Source: Dyadobacter sp. CY261
Lineage (GTDB): Bacteria; Bacteroidota; Bacteroidia; Cytophagales; Spirosomataceae
DNA: 64,000 nucleotides
Assembly: GCF_021440085.1 (NCBI RefSeq)
Contig: NZ_JAKCPW010000016.1
Span: forward strand, 53,332-117,331
Direction of reading: 5' to 3'
Part shown: positions 43,553-51,447 of the stretch, piece by piece
Layout: every line of letters begins with the position of its first letter
Numbering within the stretch: position 1 is the first letter of the stretch
Position numbers and translations under genes: made by a program
Notes under the pieces: model-generated
The model's database searches: none
What the model saw: the letters and a program-made list of their open reading frames with translations, nothing else
What the model was told of the DNA's origin: nothing

Positions 43553-43903
43553 TTGGGAACCATTAGTCTCGAAGGACTCGAATTTTTTGCATACCACGGC
43601 TATTATCCCGAGGAACAGCGCATAGGCAATAAATACGCCTTGGACATTATCATCACCACAGACTTCTTCCGGGCAGCCCAGCACGACAAGCTGAGTGAAA
43701 CAGTCAACTACGAAACCATTTACCAGCTCACAGCCAAGGTAATGAAAGAACCTGCCAAGCTGCTAGAACACATTGGTTTCAATGTAATAGAGAAAATACG
43801 CGAGCACTATCCCGCCGTGGAGAAGGTCACCGTGAAAGTATCGAAGTTCAATCCGCCCATAGGAGGAGTTTGCACCCGGGCGGTGATCACGATGGAAGGG
43901 TAG
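43553..43903 (+). CDS. folB: Dihydroneopterin aldolase
   Basis: Cleaves dihydroneopterin in folate synthesis. 116 aa: L-E-G-L-E-F-F-A-Y-H-G-Y-Y-P-E-E near the start, V-N-Y-E-T-I-Y near 50, L-L-E-H-I-G-F-N-V, and C-terminal K-F-N-P-P-I-G-G. I use TTG 43553, because the upstream frame is closed by the divIVA-like TAA nine bases earlier and no ATG or GTG lies between. Most likely cotranslated with the DivIVA-like gene. Confidence 0.9.
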   Translation: MGTISLEGLEFFAYHGYYPEEQRIGNKYALDIIITTDFFRAAQHDKLSETVNYETIYQLTAKVMKEPAKLLEHIGFNVIEKIREHYPAVEKVTVKVSKFNPPIGGVCTRAVITMEG

Positions 43904-43934
43904 AGGCATATCGCCCTGGGCGGAGTTGAACGAA

Positions 43935-44023
43935 ATGTCAGTCTGAGCGCAACGAATGTCAGCCTGAGCGAAGTCGAATGTCAGCCTGAGCGAAGTCGAA
44001 ATGTCAGCCTGAGCGAAGTCGAA
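43935..44023 (+). repeat. REP-like direct repeats (four units, period about 22)
   Basis: Four copies of a unit close to TGTCAGCCTGAGCGAAGTCG begin at 43935, 43956, 43978 and 44001. The first is degenerate; the others are almost identical. The intergenic gap 43904-44226 between folB and the carboxynorspermidine dehydrogenase gene holds no supported gene. Reading frames across it are simple products of the repeat. Confidence 0.8.
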
Positions 44024-44046
44024 GGCAGTCCATACGGTAAAGCCGC

Positions 44047-44202
44047 ATCGTGCATGCGCTTCGACTGCGCTCAGCGTGACAAGAGGTACGCTGAGCTTGA
44101 TGGAAAATCGTGCATGCGCTTCGACTGCGCTCAGCGTGACAATAGGTACGCTGAGCTTGACGGAAACATCGTGCATGCGCTTCGACTGCGCTCAGCGTGA
44201 CA
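44047..44202 (+). repeat. REP-like repeats in the opposite orientation (period about 60)
   Basis: Three copies of a 35-base block with the core CTTCGACTGCGCTCAGCGTG start at 44047, 44107 and 44168. Between them lies a second short repeated text (GGTACGCTGAGCTTGA). The core is nearly the reverse complement of the direct repeat unit at 43935-44023, so the two arrays form a large imperfect inverted repeat. Confidence 0.8.
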
Positions 44203-44226
44203 GGAGGAGTTCAACTACATAACATT

Positions 44227-45438
44227 TCAATACTCATGTGGAAGCTCGATATTCACCGCCTCATGCCAGGGTAAACCATGCTGGTTGAGTAGATCCATGA
44301 AAGGATCGGGGTTCAATTCTTCTACGTTGTATACGCCCGGCTTCATCCATTCTTCGTTTGTTAGCATTAGCATTGCGCCGATCATCGCGGGAACGCCTGT
44401 GGTGTAACTCACGGCCTGTGCGCGCACTTCGCGATAGCATTCGGCGTGGTCGCAATTGTTCCAAACGTAATAGGTTTTTTCCTCACCATCTTTAATTCCT
44501 TTGATCTGGCAGCCGATGGATGTCTGGCCTGAATAGTTTTCACCCAGAGAATCAGGTGCTGGTAGGACGGCTTTCAGGAATTCCAGGGGCACGATGTCGA
44601 TTCCGTTGAACTTGATGGGCTTGATGCTCGTCATACCTACATTTTCCAGCACATTCAAATGCGTGATGTAAGCCTGGCCGAAAGTCATCCAGAAACGTGC
44701 ACGTTTCAGGGTCGGGAAGTTCTTTACCAGCGATTCGAGCTCTTCATGATAAAGCACGTAGCTTTCTTTCGGCCCGATGCCTGGGTATTCGATGGGTTTA
44801 TGGATTGACATCGCTGGGATTTCGACCCATTCGCCGTTTTCCCAATAGCGACCCGGCTGGGTAATCTCGCGGATGTTGATTTCGGGGTTGAAGTTGGTCG
44901 CGAATGCTTTTCCGTGATCGCCTGCGTTGCAGTCGATAATGTCCAGGTAATGCATTTCATCGAACTGGTGCTTGGCAGCGAATGCGGTGAAAACCTGCGT
45001 CGCGCCTGGGTCGAAGCCGCAGCCGAGAACGGCCATTAAGCCCGCTTCCTTGAAACGCTCCTGGTAAGCCCATTGCCAGCTGTATTCGAATTTCGCCACG
45101 TCTTTTGGTTCGTAATTGGCGGTGTCCAGGTAGTGCACGCCGGTTTCCAGGCAAGCGTCCATGATCGTCAGATCCTGGTAAGGCAATGCCACGTTGATAA
45201 GCACTTGTGGTTGAAAACGCTTGATTAACAACACCGTTTCGGCCACGATATCAGCATCCACCTGTGCGGTCTGGATGGTCACACCATGCATTTCCTGGAT
45301 TTCGGCGGCTATTTTATCGCATTTCGCCTTGGTGCGGCTGGCGAGCATGATCTCGGTGAAAACATTGCTGTTCAGTGCGCATTTGTGTGCCACTACGCTT
45401 CCGACACCTCCTGCGCCAATGATAAGAACCTTAGACAT
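44227..45438 (-). CDS. Carboxynorspermidine dehydrogenase (saccharopine dehydrogenase family)
   Basis: 403 aa. The N-terminal Rossmann motif is V-L-I-I-G-A-G-G-V-G-S-V-V-A. Conserved segments D-T-A-N-Y-E, L-G-C-G-F-D-P-G-A-T and W-M-T-F-G-Q-A-Y match carboxynorspermidine dehydrogenase. This enzyme reductively condenses aspartate semialdehyde with a diamine to build carboxyspermidine or carboxynorspermidine. The partner decarboxylase gene is not adjacent. A promoter match of high quality lies directly upstream (45461-45490). Confidence 0.9.
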   Translation of the reverse strand: MSKVLIIGAGGVGSVVAHKCALNSNVFTEIMLASRTKAKCDKIAAEIQEMHGVTIQTAQVDADIVAETVLLIKRFQPQVLINVALPYQDLTIMDACLETGVHYLDTANYEPKDVAKFEYSWQWAYQERFKEAGLMAVLGCGFDPGATQVFTAFAAKHQFDEMHYLDIIDCNAGDHGKAFATNFNPEINIREITQPGRYWENGEWVEIPAMSIHKPIEYPGIGPKESYVLYHEELESLVKNFPTLKRARFWMTFGQAYITHLNVLENVGMTSIKPIKFNGIDIVPLEFLKAVLPAPDSLGENYSGQTSIGCQIKGIKDGEEKTYYVWNNCDHAECYREVRAQAVSYTTGVPAMIGAMLMLTNEEWMKPGVYNVEELNPDPFMDLLNQHGLPWHEAVNIELPHEY

Positions 45439-45460
45439 TTTGATTGTTTTAAATTTCCGG

Positions 45461-45490
45461 CAAAGATAGGACGACCGGTTAATTTATCAA
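45461..45490 (-). promoter_or_regulatory. Bacteroidota promoter of the carboxynorspermidine dehydrogenase gene
   Basis: On the minus strand TTG (45490-45488), 19 bases and TATCTTTG (45468-45461) match the TTG-N(17-23)-TAnnTTTG consensus. The +1 would fall near 45455, 17 bases before the ATG. The -33 part overlaps the stop of the upstream PQQ-type dehydrogenase gene. Confidence 0.65.
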
Positions 45491-46677
45491 TTTAAATTTC
45501 CATTAACCAGCTTCATCACTTTGCCTTCGCCGTAATTCAGATAATACACTTCTCCCTTCAAATCCTGCCCAAACGACGAGATTGCGCCCTTGTTTTCCAT
45601 GAGCAAAGTATTGCTTTTACGTGTGCTGCCGTCGAGTTCGAGCGCCCAGATTCGGCCGCTCACATAATCGCCGTAGATGTATTTGCCGGCGAGCTCCGGT
45701 AGGGAAGTGCCGTGGTACACATAACCGCCGGTAATGGAGCGATCGCCATTGCTTTGGCTGTAATCGTGTATCGGCTCGGTGAGGCCTTGCGCGTTGCAAT
45801 TCGAATCGGGATTGAAGCAATCGATGCCTTCCTTAATGCGCCAGCCGTAGTTACCGCCTTTGGTGATAATATCGATTTCCTCGCGTTCGTCCTGGCCTAC
45901 ATCGCCAGCGAAAAGCCTGTCGCTATCCGTATCAAAACTAATGCGCCAGGGATTGCGGAGGCCATAGGCATAAATCTCAGCGACGTTTCCCGTCGTGCCT
46001 GTTGCGTACGGATTGTCTGCCGGGATGCTGTAATTGCCTTTTACGGTCCCGTTTACATCCACTCTCAGTATTTTACCCAAATAACTTTTCAAATTCTGCG
46101 CATTGTTCTGGGGATCGCCGCCGCTGCCGCCATCGCCGGTAGCGATGTACAAATAGCCATCCTTCCCAAATTGCATCGAGCCGCCATTGTGATTATCGTA
46201 AGGCTGATCAAAAGTAAAAAGTACCACCTCGCTAGCGGCATCGGCCTGGGTGGCGCTCGTGGCTTTGTATCGCGCAATGACCGTTTTCAGCGGCGAGCCG
46301 GCGGTGTAGTTGACAAAGAGATAACCATTGGTTTTGAAATCGGGATGGAATGCAAGTCCCAGCAAACCGCGTTCACCGCCGGACTGTACTTTGCTTTTTA
46401 TGTCGAGAAATGTGCCGGTTGTAGAGACGTTTTCCGCATTTGCGAATACTTTGATAACACCGCCTTGTTCCACCAGATAAAACTGGCTGCTGTCGCCGGG
46501 CGCCTGTTTCAGTTCCACGGGCAATGTGAATGTCAGTGCCGGGAATATGGATTTGGAATCGATCTCCTTCTCCGCGATTTCGGGGTCGGTGGGAGTTTTT
46601 GGGTCGTCAGATTTGCAGGCAAAGGTTGCAATACCGAGGGCCAGGGGAACGAGTAACAGGTGAGCGAATGCTTTCAT
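45487..46677 (-). CDS. PQQ-dependent sugar (aldose/sorbosone-type) dehydrogenase, lipoprotein
   Basis: 396 aa. A lipobox at A-T-F-A-C21 points to an envelope lipoprotein. The mature part is the six-bladed beta-propeller of the soluble glucose/sorbosone dehydrogenase family: E-R-G-L-L-G-L-A-F-H-P-D-F, Y-D-N-H-N-G-G-S-M-Q-F-G, Y-I-A-T-G-D-G-G-S, G-L-R-N-P-W-R-I-S-F-D and G-D-V-G-Q-D. PQQ-dependent oxidation of sugars in the periplasm is the family role, but the natural substrate is unknown. It follows eboF by 60 bases on the same strand. Confidence 0.88.
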   Translation of the reverse strand: MKAFAHLLLVPLALGIATFACKSDDPKTPTDPEIAEKEIDSKSIFPALTFTLPVELKQAPGDSSQFYLVEQGGVIKVFANAENVSTTGTFLDIKSKVQSGGERGLLGLAFHPDFKTNGYLFVNYTAGSPLKTVIARYKATSATQADAASEVVLFTFDQPYDNHNGGSMQFGKDGYLYIATGDGGSGGDPQNNAQNLKSYLGKILRVDVNGTVKGNYSIPADNPYATGTTGNVAEIYAYGLRNPWRISFDTDSDRLFAGDVGQDEREEIDIITKGGNYGWRIKEGIDCFNPDSNCNAQGLTEPIHDYSQSNGDRSITGGYVYHGTSLPELAGKYIYGDYVSGRIWALELDGSTRKSNTLLMENKGAISSFGQDLKGEVYYLNYGEGKVMKLVNGNLN

Positions 46678-46737
46678 GAGCGTTGTAGTAGGTTTTTACA
46701 ACAACGTCATGAAGACCTATTTGTTTTGGAATTGATT

Positions 46738-48102
46738 TTAAATCAGGTGTTTCCAGATCACATCGTGCACATCCACTGCTTCCAGCTCCGGCTTTTCGGC
46801 GGGTTGGTCGGTGATGATGATGGGGTAGTATTCTTTGGGAATGTTAATGCCGCCGTGCGAACCTTTTACCAATGTGGCATCCAGCGGGATGACGTCCATC
46901 AGATACCTGAATCCAAGTAATTTGCGGGCAAGTTTGTACCCTGCACGGAGTTTGATCAATGGATTTTTAGGATCCATGAACATTTCCACCGGATCGTAAC
47001 CCGGCTTGCGGTGAATGTCCACTAAATGCGCGTAATCCGGCGCTTTGGCGTCGTCGAGCCAGTAGTAGTAGGTAAACCAGCTGTCGGGTTTGGCAACGAC
47101 CACGATGTCACCCGAACGTTGGTGATCGATATGGTAGTCTTTCTGTGCTGCCTTGTCGAGCACGAGGTCGATACCCGGCGTTTTTTTCAAAACATCCATT
47201 ACCCGGTCTTTAACAGAGGCATCATTTAGATAAACGTGTGCAATCTGATGATCGGAAACGGCAAATGCTTTGGAAACACCCGCATCCAGTAACTCGTACC
47301 AGCGTTCCACGCGGACCGAAATGAGCCCTTCATTACGCAAAATGCGGTTGATATGGATTGGATTATTGACCGGATTAATGCCGTATTCAGAAAGCAGGAT
47401 AATTTTCGCATTCCGCGCTTCATAAAACTGGATCAGGTCTTTGACAACCTCGTCGATCTCATTGAGTTCCTTGCTGATTTTCGAAAAATCCGGCCCGAAC
47501 TTTTGCAGGCAGTAATCCAGATGCGGCAGGTAAATGAGCGTCAACGTGGGGTTATGCCTTTTTTCCACCGACATCGAAGCGTCGGCGATCCAGCGGGTGG
47601 ATTTAATATTGGCATTCGGCCCCCAGAAGTTGAAAAGCGGGAATTGACCGAGTTCGGCTTGCAGTTCGTCGCGCAGCTCTGGTGGGTAGGTGTAGCAATC
47701 GGGCGCTTTCACACCGTCGGCGTGGTATTGCGGGCGCGGCGTTACGGACCAATCTGCCGTGGAGTACATGTTGTACCACCAGAACATTTTGGAAACCGTG
47801 AAACTGGGGTCCGCCTTTCTTGCATTGTCCCAGATCTTATCGCCCTGCACGAGCTTGTTCGATTGCTTCCAGAACTTCACTTCCGAATCTTCCCTATCAT
47901 ACCAGCCATTGCCGACAATACCATTCTCAGCAGGCCATTTACCCGTAACATAGGTGCTTTGTGACGTGGTAGTAACGGCAGGAAGAACGGGCTTAATGGG
48001 CGTCAGATGCCTTTTTTTGACATATGCATCCAGAAATGGCGTATGTTCGCCAATCAGGTTGGCGCTCAACCCGACGATATCGATCACTACAGTTTTATTC
48101 AT
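46738..48102 (-). CDS. eboF: EboF: alkaline phosphatase-superfamily phosphodiesterase of the ebo cluster
   Basis: 454 aa, no signal peptide. The fold is that of nucleotide pyrophosphatase/phosphodiesterases: first metal aspartate D8 in V-V-I-D-I-V, nucleophile region V-T-T-T-S near 43-47, L-P-H-L-D-Y and a late G-S-H-G-G. Where most family members have S-D-H-G, this protein has S-E-Y-G, so one metal site is altered. It is the last ebo gene, and its start overlaps the stop of eboE by eight bases. The natural phosphodiester or phosphate substrate is not known. Confidence 0.88.
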   Translation of the reverse strand: MNKTVVIDIVGLSANLIGEHTPFLDAYVKKRHLTPIKPVLPAVTTTSQSTYVTGKWPAENGIVGNGWYDREDSEVKFWKQSNKLVQGDKIWDNARKADPSFTVSKMFWWYNMYSTADWSVTPRPQYHADGVKAPDCYTYPPELRDELQAELGQFPLFNFWGPNANIKSTRWIADASMSVEKRHNPTLTLIYLPHLDYCLQKFGPDFSKISKELNEIDEVVKDLIQFYEARNAKIILLSEYGINPVNNPIHINRILRNEGLISVRVERWYELLDAGVSKAFAVSDHQIAHVYLNDASVKDRVMDVLKKTPGIDLVLDKAAQKDYHIDHQRSGDIVVVAKPDSWFTYYYWLDDAKAPDYAHLVDIHRKPGYDPVEMFMDPKNPLIKLRAGYKLARKLLGFRYLMDVIPLDATLVKGSHGGINIPKEYYPIIITDQPAEKPELEAVDVHDVIWKHLI

Positions 48103-49297
48103 AATTCAATACTTTCTTCACCCATTCGAGCTCGCGAACGATGGATTCGCCGATGGGTTTCTGCATATCCTCCGGCAGTACGCCCCAGGTGTAAGTTTCT
48201 ACTTCCAAATAGGCCGAGAACGGTGTTTCTTTCTGCAATGCCAATGTTTGAACAATGTCTCCCTGCGTCGAATCCAGCACGCCGTAAGTATTCACAAACA
48301 GCGGAACATGAAAATGCACGCGCCATTCCTCATGGCTCTCGTTCCAATCGTTTAATGCTTCTTTCAAATCGGGATAATGCGTGAAAAGACCGTCGTTATG
48401 ACGGGCCACTACCTGATGCAGATAGACAGGCTCGTCGAACATTTCGATGGCCTTGCGTTTGATCTCGCGGTCATTGCTATACTGCACTTTCAAAGCAGAG
48501 CTCACCTGAATGCGGCCGACTTTAATGCCATATTCATTCAAGGAATCAAGAATATCTTCGGGTTTTTCGAAACCAACTGCGGCGTGACAAATGTCGTAGC
48601 ACAGTTGAATGTGTTTCAAAATCGTCGTCTGCGCCTCGTTTGCATCCATTCCGTACTTTTCGAGCAGGTAAATAGTGCCTTTTGGAAGCAGGATATTGGT
48701 GTACCAGGTCACGAAATCGTCGGTATTGTCGAGTAACCCGTCCGGTTCCGGCTCAATGTCAAGGTGCAGGAACTTGCCGGTTTCTTTTTCAATGCGGATC
48801 AGTTCGTCGAGCAGTTCGAGTATGTGATCCGTGGCTTGTTCCGTGGCTTGTTGCTTGTCGGCTTCCGTTTTCCACCACAGGCGGTAGGAAAGCGGAGGTG
48901 TAGAAACGCCTCCATGCATTTCAGCGGGCAGCAATGCAGCCAGGATGTTGAAAAGGCGTTTGGTATAGGCCAGCCGGTCGGTCGTCGTCCAGTCGGGCGT
49001 GTGTACATCGTCCTTGACGCGGGTGTTGTGAAAGCCGCCGTAAGGAAAGCCATTAATCACAAACACATACACATTTTGCTCAGCCAGCCAGGTTTTGAAT
49101 TCGGCCAGCACTTCCGGCTTACTCAGCTCGATGGAGGCTTCATTCGCGACGCGCAGGCCCAGCCCAAACGGCTGACCAGGCGCTAGTTGCTGACGGATGT
49201 AAGGAATGCTTTCTCGCAGCGAGCGAAAATGGTCCTCCCATTTTTCGCCGGGATGAATGTTGCTGCAATAGGTAAGGTGTCCGTGCGGCGTGATCAT
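48095..49297 (-). CDS. eboE: EboE: xylose isomerase-like TIM-barrel protein of the ebo cluster
   Basis: 400 aa. It begins M-I-T-P-H-G-H-L-T-Y-C-S-N-I-H-P-G-E and contains L-G-L-R-V, H-L-D-I-E-P-E-P-D-G-L and C-Y-D-I-C-H-A-A-V, typical of the EboE 'metabolite traffic' family with an AP endonuclease/xylose isomerase-type barrel. The D, E and H residues could bind a metal. The start overlaps the stop of eboD (ATGA), so translation is coupled. Reaction unknown. Confidence 0.92.
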   Translation of the reverse strand: MITPHGHLTYCSNIHPGEKWEDHFRSLRESIPYIRQQLAPGQPFGLGLRVANEASIELSKPEVLAEFKTWLAEQNVYVFVINGFPYGGFHNTRVKDDVHTPDWTTTDRLAYTKRLFNILAALLPAEMHGGVSTPPLSYRLWWKTEADKQQATEQATDHILELLDELIRIEKETGKFLHLDIEPEPDGLLDNTDDFVTWYTNILLPKGTIYLLEKYGMDANEAQTTILKHIQLCYDICHAAVGFEKPEDILDSLNEYGIKVGRIQVSSALKVQYSNDREIKRKAIEMFDEPVYLHQVVARHNDGLFTHYPDLKEALNDWNESHEEWRVHFHVPLFVNTYGVLDSTQGDIVQTLALQKETPFSAYLEVETYTWGVLPEDMQKPIGESIVRELEWVKKVLNYE

Positions 49298-50466
49298 GCG
49301 GGGATGTTTTTTGAACTTTCGAGGTAATCCACCGACTGTGCGATGATGTCGGCGTCCAGTTCATGCACTTCCACTCCTTTACCGATTTTTTCCAGCAGCA
49401 TAATGGTCAGCCTGCCGCCCAGATGCTCGCGGAATTCCTGCAAGCCGTTGCGGAGGTTGATTTTATCGTTTTCAGCCAGTTTGGAATGGTAAAGTTCAAA
49501 ACCGACTTTGGTCAGCACGTCAATAATGCGCTGCACATCATTTTCGGCCAGCATTCCTATTTTATTGGCATACACACAGTCCAATGCAATACCTATTGCG
49601 ACCGCTTCGCCGTGACGGACCTGAAAACCGGTCAGATATTCTAGCTTATGCGCTGCCCAGTGACCAAAATCGAGCGGGCGCGACGATCCGAATTCGAATG
49701 GGTCGCCGCCGGCAATGTGGTCGGTATGCATTTCGGCGCAACGGTGGATGAGGTAAGCCATGGCATCTTCATCGCGGTTGGCGAGTGCTGTTGCATGTTC
49801 TTCGATCCATTCAAAAAACGTAACATCCTTGATTAACGCCACTTTAACGGCTTCGGCAATACCTCCCCGCCAGTCACGGTCGTCGAGCGTGCGCAGGAAA
49901 GTAAGGTCATTGAAAACAGCTACCGGCGGTGCAAATGTGCCGAGGAAGTTCTTTTTACCATGAAAGTTAATGCTGTTTTTAACACCGACTCCCGAATCGT
50001 TCTGAGCCAGCACGGTGGTCGGAATGCGGATCAGCTTAATGCCCCGGTGCGAAACCGCGGCTGCATAACCCACCAGGTCGAGCACCGCGCCACCACCGAT
50101 GCCAATCACGAACGAATGGCGGTCGATCCCGAATTTGTCGACTGCCTCTACGAGCTTATCGAATTGGGCAGGATCATTCTTACATGCTTCTCCGCCCGGC
50201 ACCGTCACGATTTCCGGCGAGAGCTGAATGTGCGGCACATTCTGTGCGAAATAGGTGCGGATGTTGTTTTTCAAATCCGGCTGTGTCTGTTCAAACCCCT
50301 CATCCACGATCACGAGCGCTTTACGTTGAAAGCCCTGTTCGGTATATTCTTGAAAAAAATCTTTCAGTAACGGGTTTTGGGCACTAAATAGGTTTTGGGT
50401 GAAAAATACAGCATAGTTGTATTCCACCTGGAAACGTTGTTTTATAGTTTGCATTGAATTCGGCAT
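49294..50466 (-). CDS. eboD: EboD: sugar-phosphate cyclase (3-dehydroquinate synthase-like) of the ebo cluster
   Basis: 390 aa. NAD-binding and active-site motifs of the dehydroquinate synthase superfamily are present: P-G-G-E-A-C-K-N near 98, G-I-G-G-G-A-V-L-D-L-V-G, P-T-T-V-L-A-Q-N-D-S-G-V-G-V-K, A-E-A-V-K, and the zinc histidines in D-F-G-H-W-A-A-H and R-H-G-E-A-V. It is distinct from AroB and from valiolone synthases in the substrate loop. It probably makes a carbocyclic intermediate from a sugar phosphate. The gene is 110 bases behind eboC. Confidence 0.9.
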   Translation of the reverse strand: MPNSMQTIKQRFQVEYNYAVFFTQNLFSAQNPLLKDFFQEYTEQGFQRKALVIVDEGFEQTQPDLKNNIRTYFAQNVPHIQLSPEIVTVPGGEACKNDPAQFDKLVEAVDKFGIDRHSFVIGIGGGAVLDLVGYAAAVSHRGIKLIRIPTTVLAQNDSGVGVKNSINFHGKKNFLGTFAPPVAVFNDLTFLRTLDDRDWRGGIAEAVKVALIKDVTFFEWIEEHATALANRDEDAMAYLIHRCAEMHTDHIAGGDPFEFGSSRPLDFGHWAAHKLEYLTGFQVRHGEAVAIGIALDCVYANKIGMLAENDVQRIIDVLTKVGFELYHSKLAENDKINLRNGLQEFREHLGGRLTIMLLEKIGKGVEVHELDADIIAQSVDYLESSKNIPA

Positions 50467-50576
50467 TGAACAAGCAAAAGTGGGTATTTAATATAAAGAC
50501 TAAAATTAACAGGTTTTCCCCGTTCCATCATATTCGAATTTCCATCCTCCCATTCCTCCATCATCCTTTCTGCTCC
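50467..50576 (-). other. Purine-rich spacer between eboC and eboD
   Basis: The only gap of notable size within the ebo cluster (110 bases). On the minus strand it is G/A-rich, with GGGAGGATGGA at 50551-50541. The same 11-mer occurs in the spacer behind the TPR gene at 27.8 kb. No hairpin or promoter is evident. Confidence 0.35.
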
Positions 50577-51446
50577 CTAAGTAACCGCAAAAGCCTTAGC
50601 CAAATACATCGACAAAGGCAATAATGCCAGCACCGCCAGCGCAATCGGCAACAACCCGAAAGCCGCGCACCAGGAAGCGTTCATCACGATAAGGGAGATG
50701 ACCCCGGCCTTCACAGCCTTTCCAATGAGCGGCCCGATTGGATTCTGGATCGCGTTCCAAAGCGGACGGAATATGAACCAGGCATGAAGCAATACAAATG
50801 GTAATGTAAAAAGCAAGTTGGCTTTTTGCTGGGCAATCGTCAACTGCGCTGCCAGGACGGCCAGGTAGAGAAATGCTGCAATGTACAGCGTGCGTTGCTT
50901 TCCGCCATGAACTTCATCCTGGCTGATCAGTGTAATAGCACCAATGTACATGATCGGGAAAATGGCAATGAATGCCCAGCTTTGAAATGATTCGGGCAAT
51001 ACGCTCATGCCGAGGATCAGGTTGCCGCCGCGGCACATCCCCATGACCAGCGGTCCAAAGAAGACGTGATGTTTGGCAAAACGGTTGTACAAAATGGTCA
51101 GCATGGCCACCACGACGGCAATCAGTCCGCTTTGCATGCTGAATGCACCGGCAGCGATAATGCCTAAAAGTAGTAACGAAATGCCCATAGTCGCGGCCGA
51201 TGCCAGTGGGACTCTTCCACTCGGAATAGGCCGTTCGGGACGCTCTACGCTGTCGAGTTTGGCATCGAAAACATCGTTCATAACCACGCCGCCGCCGTAA
51301 AGACCAAGGGTGGAAAGTACGAGTAATGCGGGCGAGAAATCGGAGAATGTAAACTGCGCGATCGCCATACCGGCCAGGATATCCGCAATGGCGGTAACCA
51401 GGTTGGCAGGACGGGTTAGCTGCAAATAGGGTTTGAGACTGCTCAC
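50577..51446 (-). CDS. eboC: EboC: UbiA-superfamily prenyltransferase of the ebo cluster
   Basis: 289 aa, about eight to nine membrane helices. The first aspartate-rich motif is N-D-V-F-D-A-K-L-D at 57-65, followed by E-R-P-I-P-S-G, which is characteristic of UbiA enzymes. The second is S-Q-D-E-V-H-G-G-K. Such enzymes attach a prenyl chain or related group to an aromatic or cyclic acceptor in the inner membrane. It starts one base after eboB ends, so the two are tightly coupled. Confidence 0.92.
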   Translation of the reverse strand: MSSLKPYLQLTRPANLVTAIADILAGMAIAQFTFSDFSPALLVLSTLGLYGGGVVMNDVFDAKLDSVERPERPIPSGRVPLASAATMGISLLLLGIIAAGAFSMQSGLIAVVVAMLTILYNRFAKHHVFFGPLVMGMCRGGNLILGMSVLPESFQSWAFIAIFPIMYIGAITLISQDEVHGGKQRTLYIAAFLYLAVLAAQLTIAQQKANLLFTLPFVLLHAWFIFRPLWNAIQNPIGPLIGKAVKAGVISLIVMNASWCAAFGLLPIALAVLALLPLSMYLAKAFAVT

Positions 51447-51447
51447 T

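Noticed and set aside
43763..44176. 137-codon frame through the repeat arrays on the minus strand
   Set aside because: The product is a simple periodic translation of the REP-like repeats, and half of it lies over folB.
43935..44202. CRISPR array
   Set aside because: The repeats are nearly contiguous (period 22) or 60 bp with repeated spacers rather than unique ones, and no cas genes are near.
45712..46656. Long open frame on the plus strand opposite the PQQ-type dehydrogenase gene
   Set aside because: It is fully antisense to a well-supported protein, its translation shows no recognisable motif, and the length is a normal by-product of codon bias in the real gene.
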